A stretch of 7,511 bases of DNA from Candidatus Bathyarchaeota archaeon (GTDB lineage: Archaea; Thermoproteota; Bathyarchaeia; Bathyarchaeales; UBA233). Shown one piece after another: positions 1-6,343 of the stretch (its first letter is position 1; each line of letters begins with the position of its first letter). Location: the NCBI GenBank assembly GCA_007050895.1, contig SMYP01000009.1, positions 1 to 7,511 on the forward strand, given 5' to 3'. The notes beneath the pieces were generated by a model, which ran no database searches, was not told the origin of the DNA, and saw only the letters and a program-made list of their open reading frames with translations. The translations under genes were made by a program, and so were the position numbers.

Positions 1-508
1 CGTAATTCGGTGCAGCATCATCAAAATTATCATCCGTAACTATAGGCCAGTCATGCACGGAAACACTACAGGAGTCCACACCGTTACTCTTCAGGATATA
101 CTCTGCCAGCGTAGACATAGCAAGCTCCCCGCCGAGAGTAAGAACCTTTGCTTTCAGGTTGCCGCTGAAACGCTTGTTGACCGAAGCTAGAGCGACCTGC
201 GTCTGCTGTTTATAACTGGCTATTTCGGCCTGCGCTTCCTTGAGGAAACTGCCTTTAACGTGAATTTTTGCGATGCGATCATAAACCGTAAAAACAGGGT
301 CGAGGGGAACCTGAATGGCTCGCGCGTAAGATTCGCCTATACCTATAAGCGCGTCGGTGCAACCCATAGGTGCGGAATACACAACAATAGGACCCACAAT
401 GTTTTTTGCTTTTAGCTCTTTTATGCGTTTAAGAATTTTAGGGAAACCTTTTCCTTCTATATCTAAAAGGCTGCCGCCGAATTTTGCCACTGAAAGCTTC
501 TTCTTCAA
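1..508 (-). CDS. Aspartate kinase family protein (partial, N-terminal 169 residues)
   Basis: This is the N-terminal part of an amino-acid-kinase-fold enzyme. The family phosphorylates aspartate with ATP, the first step toward lysine, threonine and methionine. Seen: a nucleotide/phosphate-binding opening VAKFGGSLLD (residues about 7-16), a second glycine/serine loop VVYSAPMGCTDALI (42-55), and LTLGGELAMSTLAEYIL (123-139). The last matches the aspartokinase GE-x-x-(S/A) helix that precedes the substrate region. ITD-like VTDDNF follows at 157-162. Classical aspartokinases read KFGGTS at the first motif, and this one reads KFGGSL, so it is a divergent member. The reading frame runs off the left edge, so the rest of the kinase domain and any ACT regulatory domains are not visible. 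The start is TTG at 508: an in-frame stop lies 13 codons upstream, no ATG or GTG lies between, and GGAG sits 9 bases before TTG. It is transcribed divergently from the glycosylation block. Another amino-acid kinase is possible but less likely. Confidence 0.8.
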   Translation of the reverse strand, partial: MKKKLSVAKFGGSLLDIEGKGFPKILKRIKELKAKNIVGPIVVYSAPMGCTDALIGIGESYARAIQVPLDPVFTVYDRIAKIHVKGSFLKEAQAEIASYKQQTQVALASVNKRFSGNLKAKVLTLGGELAMSTLAEYILKSNGVDSCSVSVHDWPIVTDDNFDDAAPNY

Positions 509-517
509 AGCCCATAT

Positions 518-521
518 CTCC
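518..521 (-). promoter_or_regulatory. Shine-Dalgarno GGAG that fixes the TTG start of the kinase
   Basis: Read on the minus strand, GGAG is followed by 9 bases and then TTG at 508. A nearby minus-strand ATG (516-514) is in a different frame from the kinase motifs. This site therefore supports the TTG start. Confidence 0.55.
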
Positions 522-549
522 TGAGCATAGATTTTAGCAGATTAACCTC

Positions 550-562
550 GCTTTAAATATTT
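550..562 (-). promoter_or_regulatory. Candidate archaeal TATA box for the kinase gene
   Basis: On the minus strand the sequence reads ATATTTAAAG, with an A-rich stretch just upstream that could serve as the TFB recognition element. TTTAAA at 557-552 is a good archaeal TATA core. A start of transcription about 25 bases downstream would fall near 530, leaving a leader of about 20 bases that contains the GGAG ribosome site. The spacing is self-consistent, but the call rests on sequence only. Confidence 0.45.
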
Positions 563-600
563 TTTGAAATTAACCAAGACTCGGTTTTTGTAGGTAAAGC

Positions 601-613
601 AAATTTTATAATA
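601..613 (+). promoter_or_regulatory. Candidate archaeal TATA box for a leaderless transcript of the GT-C gene
   Basis: The AT-rich core TTTATAAT lies at 605-612, with purine-rich TAAAGCAAA just upstream as a possible TFB recognition element. Its centre is about 26 bases before the ATG at 635, the usual TATA-to-transcription-start distance in archaea. No Shine-Dalgarno precedes that ATG. Together these suggest transcription begins at or within a few bases of the start codon, giving a leaderless mRNA. Confidence 0.5.
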
Positions 614-634
614 GCATAGCACGCCTTAAAGCAT

Positions 635-2536
635 ATGCCCTTCCAGACGCATAAACTTGAAATCGTGGCTTCTAGGGTTTTGCATGGACACGGGCTGTTC
701 TTTCTGTTACTGCTGTTGCCACTGGTGTCTTTGGTTTCAGTCCACGTGGGCTTGCTAACTGCGTTTGTCTTCACGTTCATTGTGCCTGGCTTGATTTTAC
801 ATAGGTTTTTTAGTTTAAAACTCCACGAGATCATAGTTTTTGTTCCAGTTTTCAGCGTCCTCGTCTCAACCCAACTAATCTACTACTTGTCGCAGGCTTT
901 CGGATACTCGAGAGAAATTATATTCGCCTCTTTTATTGTTTTAGCTGTTGTCTACGGACTTGTGAAGTCACGGAAAACATCGGCGTATACATTCAGAGAT
1001 TTCCTCCAAATCGTACGACTGAACAAGGTGTTGTTGCTGATTTTTCTTATGATTTTTGTTATCTCCGCAGTCGTGCTTTACCGAAGCGTCTGGTTTGAAA
1101 ATGATCTAGGCATAGTCATAACAGGCTCAAACTGGCAAGACACGCCCCTGCACTACGAGATAATCGAAAGCATAAACAACGGTAACTTCCCTCCTGAAAT
1201 GCCCTATTATGCAGGAGAAAGTATAAGTTACCATTACTTTGTGGACTTTCACACTGCCATTATAGAAAAAACTTATGGGTTTCTACCCAAACTTCTGCCG
1301 TTTTTGAATTCCGCCTTCATTCTAGTCTTCGCTTTGTCAGTCTATTCTTTGGCAAGGGTAAACGGAAAACGCGCGGCAATCTTTGCAACACTCATAGCAA
1401 CGTTCGGCTGGGGCTTAAGCTACATCGGCCTTTTTTCAGCATTAACCAGCGGACAATTTAACCCCGCAACAAATTACATGTACGAGTATAACGGGTTCTT
1501 TGGTTTGCCGCCTATATTCGATAATCTACTGCAGCAGAGGCCAATGCTGGCAGGTTTACCTGTTTTCGCGTTTGTTTTAGCCTTGCTGAGAGACATGGAA
1601 GACAAGAACAGGGTCATTCTAGCCGGCCTCGTTACTGGTTTGCTGTTTCCTTTCAATGCAGTAGCCTTCATTTGCGCCTACGCTGCTTATTTTGCTAGCT
1701 TGCTGTTAAATAGCAACTACTTCAAAAGGCATCACCTGTACTTTCTAGTTTCCGCCGCTATCGCCTTGCCATTTCTTGTTTCCAGTGCCTCTTCAACTTC
1801 AATCACGTTTGCTCCTTTATGGGCGCTGAGCTTCCTAAAGGATAACCCATTTCTGTTTTACATCGTGAACCTTGGCGTTCCGTTCCTGCTCTCTTTGCTA
1901 TTCATTACAAAAGTTAAGGGACCCTTTCTCAAAATCATTTTTGTCATGCTGTTTCTGGCACCTAACGTTCTTTCTGTCACGCCGAACTCCTGGGACATGT
2001 ATAAGTTCTTCGTTTTCGCTTGGGTTCCCATAGCCGTGCTGAGCGGAGCTGCTTTGGCAAGAATCAGAAAAAGCTTAGCACTGGTTCTACTTTTGCTTTC
2101 CGTTTTAACAACGGCAAGCGTCATCGTATACAACGTTGGAACAAGCAGTCAAGCAGCAAGCTGGGATGAATACAATTTAGGCATGTGGGTCAGAGACAAC
2201 ACTGAAGAGCAAGCCGTCTTTCTGACATACTATTCCATTCATTGTCCCTCAACAATGATTGGAGGTCGGCTGAGGGTAGCATCATACGTGAATTGGGCCT
2301 ATGGTCATGGCATAGCACTTGACGACATCTACAAAAGATTCGACGACATTGACCTAGCATACAAAGGCAGTGAAGATGATTTAAGACAGGTAGTTGAAAC
2401 GTACAACATCGCGTACATATACGTTGGAAGTGATGAGCTGAGCCATTATCCAGGATGCGTTGCAAAGTTAAATAGCATAGAATGGCTGGAGCCTATTTAC
2501 AGCACAACTTTTCAAGTTTACAAAGTGGTCTACTGA
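635..2536 (+). CDS. Large GT-C-like polytopic membrane protein with C-terminal soluble domain
   Basis: A 633-residue integral membrane protein with roughly 13-15 hydrophobic segments between residues 21 and 498, followed by a soluble tail of about 130 residues. A loop after about the fifth segment (150-218) carries NWQDTPLHYEII (166-177) and NFPPEMPYYAGES (184-196). Conserved-looking Asp169 and His173 there recall the acidic first external loop of GT-C glycosyltransferases that use lipid-phosphate sugars. The tail begins WDEYNLGMWVRDNTEEQAVF (510-529), like the helix-plus-loop that follows the membrane domain in STT3/AglB and other GT-C proteins. It continues with GGRLRVASYVNWAYGHG (543-559). 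The exact family and sugar are not recognised. The start is the first possible one, because an in-frame TAG lies 6 codons upstream, and there is no Shine-Dalgarno. It leads the glycosyltransferase block, 86 bases before the next gene. A glycosyltransferase role is inferred from architecture and neighbours; it could instead be a non-catalytic membrane protein. Confidence 0.75.
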   Translation: MPFQTHKLEIVASRVLHGHGLFFLLLLLPLVSLVSVHVGLLTAFVFTFIVPGLILHRFFSLKLHEIIVFVPVFSVLVSTQLIYYLSQAFGYSREIIFASFIVLAVVYGLVKSRKTSAYTFRDFLQIVRLNKVLLLIFLMIFVISAVVLYRSVWFENDLGIVITGSNWQDTPLHYEIIESINNGNFPPEMPYYAGESISYHYFVDFHTAIIEKTYGFLPKLLPFLNSAFILVFALSVYSLARVNGKRAAIFATLIATFGWGLSYIGLFSALTSGQFNPATNYMYEYNGFFGLPPIFDNLLQQRPMLAGLPVFAFVLALLRDMEDKNRVILAGLVTGLLFPFNAVAFICAYAAYFASLLLNSNYFKRHHLYFLVSAAIALPFLVSSASSTSITFAPLWALSFLKDNPFLFYIVNLGVPFLLSLLFITKVKGPFLKIIFVMLFLAPNVLSVTPNSWDMYKFFVFAWVPIAVLSGAALARIRKSLALVLLLLSVLTTASVIVYNVGTSSQAASWDEYNLGMWVRDNTEEQAVFLTYYSIHCPSTMIGGRLRVASYVNWAYGHGIALDDIYKRFDDIDLAYKGSEDDLRQVVETYNIAYIYVGSDELSHYPGCVAKLNSIEWLEPIYSTTFQVYKVVY

Positions 2537-2570
2537 GGCGTAGGCAGTATGAAAAGCATAAGTACGGTTT

Positions 2571-2590
2571 CTTAAAAAACGCTTTTATTC
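2571..2590 (+). promoter_or_regulatory. Possible internal promoter before the Gpi18-like gene
   Basis: The 86-base gap between the first and second glycosyltransferase genes holds two AT-rich cores, CTTAAAAA (2571-2578) and CTTTTATT (2582-2589). Both are at a distance that would start transcription around 2600-2612, just ahead of the ribosome site AGAGGGG (2612-2618). The upstream element is not purine-rich, so this is weak. It would let the last three genes be expressed independently of the first. Confidence 0.3.
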
Positions 2591-2622
2591 GGACACTATG
2601 AATAAAACATCAGAGGGGAATA

Positions 2623-3870
2623 ATGAACATCGATTTTCCGTTTGAGAAACGTGAAGCCATATCCGTGGCGGGGATTTTGGGGCTGTCGTTTCTAGTCAGG
2701 TTTCTCCTATTTCCAGCACAAGGTTACGCAAACGACATGGCCACTTTTGCGTACTGGTTCAATACTGCAGCGGATAATGGCCCAAGAGTTTTTTACAACG
2801 TAGTGCTCTGGTGCGACTATCCGCCTTTAAACGTCTATTTCTTTTGGGGTTTCGGTTCATTAGCTAAGGCGCTTTCGCTTTCTGGAGCACCTGCCATATA
2901 CTCCATCATCAAGTTGCTTCCGAACCTTTTCGACACCGCAACTGCATTCCTGATTTATGTCTTCGTGAGAAAACGCCTAGATTTTAAATCAGCCTTGTTG
3001 GCTACAGCGCTTTACGCGTTTAACCCTGCTGTAATCTTTAATGCGGCAGTCTGGGGCCAGTTCGATGCGATTTATACGTTTCTCCTTGTCTTGTCCTTAA
3101 TGCTGGCTTTAACTCCTAAACCTGAGTTGTCAGCCGTAACTTATATTCTCGGAGTCTTGGCAAAACCTCAAAGCATAGCGTTGTTACCGTTGATTGTGTT
3201 CCTGATTCTCAAGAAGAAGGGGTGGCGGCGCCTGCTATCTTCAATTCTTGCTGGAGCGACAACGCTTTTCGCAGTGATTATCCCGTTTGAATGGAGCAAC
3301 CCTATAACTTTCTTGACTGATATTTACTTTGGAGCCTACGGCGGCTATGAAGTTACTTCCGTAAACGCGTTTAATTTGTGGGCTTTAGGTGGGTTATGGG
3401 TTCCTGATGGAAACCTTTTCATTGTAGGGTGGATACTCTTCGGAACCTTCGCTACTTTCACTTTGTACGTTTTATATAAACGCTTTAACGCTTCAGGCGA
3501 GATGCTTGTGCTGTTCTCAGCGTTCATGCTTTTTTTTGGCTTCTTTATGCTTCCAACAAGAATCCACGAACGGTACCTGTTTCCCGCGTTAAGCATCTTA
3601 GCTTTAACGGTTTTGTTTCTCAAAAAGACCCGCCCGCTATACGGGATTTTAACGGCGACTTGCTTCGTGAACCAAGCTTACGTCCTTTATTGGCTTAACG
3701 TCTATAGCGCTGCAGGGTATAGTCCAGACCTTAGCGGTGACCCTGTGGTTTTAGCGATAAGCGTGATTAATTTAATAGTGTTCCTATACGTTTCAGTGAT
3801 GATGTGGGACGAGCTTAAGGGGCGATCGTGGTCCATGATGAACCCTGCAAAAACAAGAGGGAAAGGATAA
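2623..3870 (+). CDS. Gpi18-related GT-C mannosyltransferase-like membrane protein
   Basis: A 415-residue polytopic membrane protein resembling prokaryotic mannosyltransferases related to Gpi18 (GT-C fold). These transfer a sugar from a polyprenyl/dolichyl-phosphate donor on the outer face of the membrane. Seen: TM1 about 12-30, then a first external loop YANDMATFAYW (35-45) with candidate catalytic Asp38. CDYPPLNVYFFWG follows (64-76), then FNPAVIFNAAVWGQFDAIYT (133-152) with the family's WGQFDA signature. LAKPQSIALLPL (179-190) and TRIHERYLFPAL (312-323) are also typical of this group. About 9-10 further hydrophobic segments follow TM1. The start ATG is supported by AGAGGGG just upstream (last G 4 bases before ATG). 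Its stop overlaps the next gene's ATG (TAATG), so translational coupling with the PMT gene is likely. Substrate and acceptor are unknown; mannose is inferred from the family and neighbours. Confidence 0.8.
   Translation: MNIDFPFEKREAISVAGILGLSFLVRFLLFPAQGYANDMATFAYWFNTAADNGPRVFYNVVLWCDYPPLNVYFFWGFGSLAKALSLSGAPAIYSIIKLLPNLFDTATAFLIYVFVRKRLDFKSALLATALYAFNPAVIFNAAVWGQFDAIYTFLLVLSLMLALTPKPELSAVTYILGVLAKPQSIALLPLIVFLILKKKGWRRLLSSILAGATTLFAVIIPFEWSNPITFLTDIYFGAYGGYEVTSVNAFNLWALGGLWVPDGNLFIVGWILFGTFATFTLYVLYKRFNASGEMLVLFSAFMLFFGFFMLPTRIHERYLFPALSILALTVLFLKKTRPLYGILTATCFVNQAYVLYWLNVYSAAGYSPDLSGDPVVLAISVINLIVFLYVSVMMWDELKGRSWSMMNPAKTRGKG
3857..3861 (+). promoter_or_regulatory. Shine-Dalgarno GAGGG that sets the PMT start at 3870
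   Basis: GAGGG is followed by 8 bases and the ATG at 3870, which shares its A with the TAA stop of the preceding gene. The longer alternative start at 3828 in the same frame lies inside the upstream gene and would add 14 charged residues with no family counterpart. The 3870 start is therefore preferred. Confidence 0.6.
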
Positions 3871-5585
3871 TGAAAATCAAGTTAGACCTCAATAAGCGAG
3901 ATTTGCTAACCATCGTTGCGCTTTCAACAATTTTCTTCTCTCTCGCCGTCTGGAACCTTGGTTTGTCACAAGCACCCGTTAATAGCTGGCGAACAACGGA
4001 AAACAAATTATTCATCATTGATCTCGGAGAACAAAGAAATATTGGAAAATTTTACTTCTTGGTCAAGAATGGCTCCGCTGACGTTCAGGTTGAAACAGGC
4101 TCTCCTGAAAGCTGGAACACCAACAGAAGTCTCAGCATTTCAGCCAGCTACTACAGTTGGGCAGAATTGGACGTTAACAGCCTAACCAGATATTTGCGCG
4201 TTGAACTTCAACCGAAGACCTCTATTGACCTTGCCGAGGTTGCCGTTTTAGATCCAGAGGACCAGATGATCAAAATTGCGACGATTATGAGTGACGGTGA
4301 TTTAAACCCGAACCTGTCACGTCTAATTGACGAGCAGAACCTTGTTCAACTTCCGCCCACCTACATGGGAGAAACATATTTCGATGAAATCTACTTTGTT
4401 AAAAGCGCGGAGCAGTACCTTGATTTTCAGGTGCCGTACGAGTGGACTCACCCACCCCTTGGAAAACTAATTATTGCTGCGGGAATCGTGGTCTTGGGGT
4501 ATAGCCCGTTCGGATGGAGGATAATGGGCGTCATCGCGGCTACGTTGATGATACCCATGATTTACGTTTTGGGAAAGAAACTTTTAGGAACATGGATAGG
4601 AGCTTCAACCTCCGCTTTTCTGTTAGCTTTCGACTTCATGCATTTCACCATGGCGCGGATGGCTACCGCTGATACTTACGTAGTTTTCTTCTCGGTAGCA
4701 TCCCAGCTTTTCTTTCTAATTTACCTTAAGGAAGTGCTTAAGAAAGGCTGGAACGCCACTGTTCAGCCACTGTTCTTGGCGTTCGTGTTTTTCGCCCTTG
4801 GGTTTTCAACTAAGTGGGTTGTTCTTTATGGTTTCGTGGCGCAGTTAGTTATTCTCATCTTGCTAAGGCTTAGAGAAGTGGCAAAGGTGAAGAAAGGCTG
4901 GTTAGACAAACTCAACACGTTTTCGAATCACCCATACGCTATGATAATAGGGTTCTCGCTGGTGGCAGTGTTCATCTACTTCTTAACTTACATCCCGGAC
5001 ATGCTTGCAGGCCGGTCGCTAATTGAGGTTATAAACCTGCAAGGGTCAATGTACGGTTACCATTCGACGCTGAACGCTACCCATGCTTTTTCGTCTCCGT
5101 GGTGGAACTGGCCTCTAATGCTGAAACCGCTATGGCTCTTTGTGTCTTATCTTCCCGATAATTTCAAGTCAACTATTGTATTGTTTGGTAATCCAGCGGT
5201 GTGGTGGGTTGGCTTTATGTGCGTAATCGGCATCTCAATTTTCACATTAGTCAAAATCGCGAAAACTGCAGGTAGGCGACTTGGTGATATAGGATTACCA
5301 GCTACATTTATTTCAGTGTTTTTCTTTTTTCAGTGGGTCCCCTACGTGTTCATTTCGAGAGTCACGTTCATTTACCACTTTTATGTTAATGTGCCGTTTC
5401 TATGCTTGGCGTCAGCGTATTTTATAAGCAAATACTGGAGTAGCAAGTGGGTGAAAGTGGCGGCGATATCTTATTTTGCAGTTACCGTGGCTATGTTTTG
5501 GCTATTTTACACCGTTATCTCTGGGACTCCTGCCACTAACTCGTGGATTGACAGTTTGAAATGGTTTGGTGGCTGGGTGTTCTGA
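3870..5585 (+). CDS. PMT-family (GT39) protein O-mannosyltransferase with inserted discoidin-like domain
   Basis: A 571-residue membrane enzyme expected to transfer mannose from a dolichyl/polyprenyl-phosphate donor to Ser/Thr of proteins on the outer membrane face. PMT hallmarks are clear. ETYFDEIYFVKSA (168-180) carries the catalytic-type Asp172-Glu173. YEWTHPPLGKLII (190-202) gives the HPPLGK motif, and FMHFTMARMATADTYVV (256-272) and LGFSTKWVVLYGF (310-322) follow. The C-terminal PMT 4-TM region shows THAFSSPWWNWPL (404-416) and LFGNPAVWWVG (438-448). TM1 is about 11-30. Between TM1 and the Asp-Glu motif lies an extra segment of about 100 residues (38-135) with a beta-sandwich, F5/8C discoidin-like pattern: IIDLGEQRNIGKFYF, then YYSWAELDV, then RYLRVEL and LAEVAVLDP. 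The MIR domain of eukaryotic PMTs is absent. It is coupled to the upstream gene by a TAATG overlap and is next to a lipid-phosphate sugar synthase that could supply its donor. The family call is firm; the sugar and acceptor are inferred. Confidence 0.92.
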   Translation: MKIKLDLNKRDLLTIVALSTIFFSLAVWNLGLSQAPVNSWRTTENKLFIIDLGEQRNIGKFYFLVKNGSADVQVETGSPESWNTNRSLSISASYYSWAELDVNSLTRYLRVELQPKTSIDLAEVAVLDPEDQMIKIATIMSDGDLNPNLSRLIDEQNLVQLPPTYMGETYFDEIYFVKSAEQYLDFQVPYEWTHPPLGKLIIAAGIVVLGYSPFGWRIMGVIAATLMIPMIYVLGKKLLGTWIGASTSAFLLAFDFMHFTMARMATADTYVVFFSVASQLFFLIYLKEVLKKGWNATVQPLFLAFVFFALGFSTKWVVLYGFVAQLVILILLRLREVAKVKKGWLDKLNTFSNHPYAMIIGFSLVAVFIYFLTYIPDMLAGRSLIEVINLQGSMYGYHSTLNATHAFSSPWWNWPLMLKPLWLFVSYLPDNFKSTIVLFGNPAVWWVGFMCVIGISIFTLVKIAKTAGRRLGDIGLPATFISVFFFFQWVPYVFISRVTFIYHFYVNVPFLCLASAYFISKYWSSKWVKVAAISYFAVTVAMFWLFYTVISGTPATNSWIDSLKWFGGWVF

Positions 5586-6322
5586 ACTTGAAAGAAGATG
5601 TGAGTCGCAGTCGCGTGAAGGTTTCAGTTGTTCTTCCAGCTCACAACGAGGTAGACGCTTTAGAGCCTGCGGTGTCGGAAATAACTAGAATCCTTGACGA
5701 GTACGGTGAGACTTACGAGGTTGTAATCGCTGAAGATGGGAGTACGGATGGAACCGACAAGAAAGCGTATGATCTTTCGGAAAGACTCCATGCTGTGAGG
5801 CATATTCACTCTGACAAGCGGCTTGGAAGAGGGAAAGCCTTGAAGAACGCTTTCAGGCAGTCCCGCGGTGAAATCCTTGTTTACATGGATGTAGATTTAG
5901 CTACTGATGTGAGGCAGCTGAAGGAACTTATTAGCAGTATTGACGAGGAAGGGTATGACTTCGCTACTGGTTCAAGATTGCTTCCTGGAAGCAATGTTGA
6001 AAGAAAACGCACTAGGAATATAGCGTCTAAAACGTATAATTTCATGGTTAGAGCGGTTTTAGGTTCTAAGGTTAAGGATCATCAATGCGGGTTCAAAGCT
6101 TTCCGGCGAGAACCACTTATGCAGTTGCTTAATGAAATAGGTGCTGATCACTGGTTCTGGGACACTGAACTTCTAGTTAGGGCTCACCGCAAGGGCTACA
6201 AGATAAAAGAGATCCCAGTATTGTGGAGGAGCGGTCGCGAAACTAAAGTAAGGCTTCTTTACGACTCGGTAAATATGGGTTGGCAGATATTAGCGCTCTG
6301 GTGGCATCTGAAAGTGCAGTAG
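5561..6322 (+). CDS. GT2 dolichyl/polyprenyl-phosphate sugar synthase (DPM1/Alg5-type)
   Basis: A cytoplasmic family-2 glycosyltransferase of up to 253 residues, expected to move mannose or glucose from a nucleotide sugar to a lipid phosphate, providing the donor for the GT-C enzymes upstream. Seen: VSVVLPAHNE (21-30) opening the nucleotide-binding fold, IAEDGSTDGT (56-65) with the metal/nucleotide Asp, and the DxD motif MDVDLATD (109-116). KDHQCGFKAFRRE (172-184), WFWDTELLVRA (198-208) and EIPVLWR (217-223) follow. The xQCGFKxF form is closer to Alg5/GtrB-like members than to DPM1, so glucose is as possible as mannose. No membrane anchor follows the catalytic domain. The ATG at 5561 overlaps the PMT gene by 25 bases and has no Shine-Dalgarno; it adds a hydrophobic VWWLGVL stretch. 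A TTG at 5588, right after the PMT stop and 8 bases after GGTG, is a good alternative and may be the true start. Confidence 0.9.
   Translation: MVWWLGVLNLKEDVSRSRVKVSVVLPAHNEVDALEPAVSEITRILDEYGETYEVVIAEDGSTDGTDKKAYDLSERLHAVRHIHSDKRLGRGKALKNAFRQSRGEILVYMDVDLATDVRQLKELISSIDEEGYDFATGSRLLPGSNVERKRTRNIASKTYNFMVRAVLGSKVKDHQCGFKAFRREPLMQLLNEIGADHWFWDTELLVRAHRKGYKIKEIPVLWRSGRETKVRLLYDSVNMGWQILALWWHLKVQ
5576..5579 (+). promoter_or_regulatory. Weak Shine-Dalgarno GGTG favouring a TTG start for the GT2 gene
   Basis: GGTG matches part of the archaeal anti-Shine-Dalgarno target and lies 8 bases before TTG at 5588. That start would place KVSVVLPAHNE about 10 residues from the N-terminus, the usual layout in GT2 synthases. 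The site lies within the last codons of the PMT gene, so the match could be accidental. Confidence 0.35.
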
Positions 6323-6328
6323 TTCAAC

Positions 6329-6343
6329 TGTTCATTTTCTTTT
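6329..6343 (+). terminator. Possible T-rich transcription terminator after the glycosyltransferase block
   Basis: A pyrimidine/T-rich run, mainly TTCATTTTCTTTT, begins a few bases after the GT2 stop codon. Archaeal RNA polymerase often terminates at U-rich tracts without a hairpin. The run overlaps the 3' end of the convergent gene, whose C-terminal Ala-Lys-Arg-Lys codons partly explain its composition. The call is therefore tentative. Confidence 0.25.

Noticed and set aside
2190..2465. Cys-rich antisense frame within the first glycosyltransferase gene
   Set aside because: It is a shadow of the plus-strand gene with no start signal or recognisable motif.
2549..2575. Eight-codon ATG...TAA frame in the gap between the first two glycosyltransferase genes
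   Set aside because: It has no clear ribosome site and is far too short to judge; chance is the simplest explanation.
3828..3869. A start 14 codons upstream for the PMT gene
   Set aside because: It lies inside the end of the upstream gene without a ribosome site. The ATG at 3870 has GAGGG at 8 bases and gives a typical N-terminus leading into TM1.
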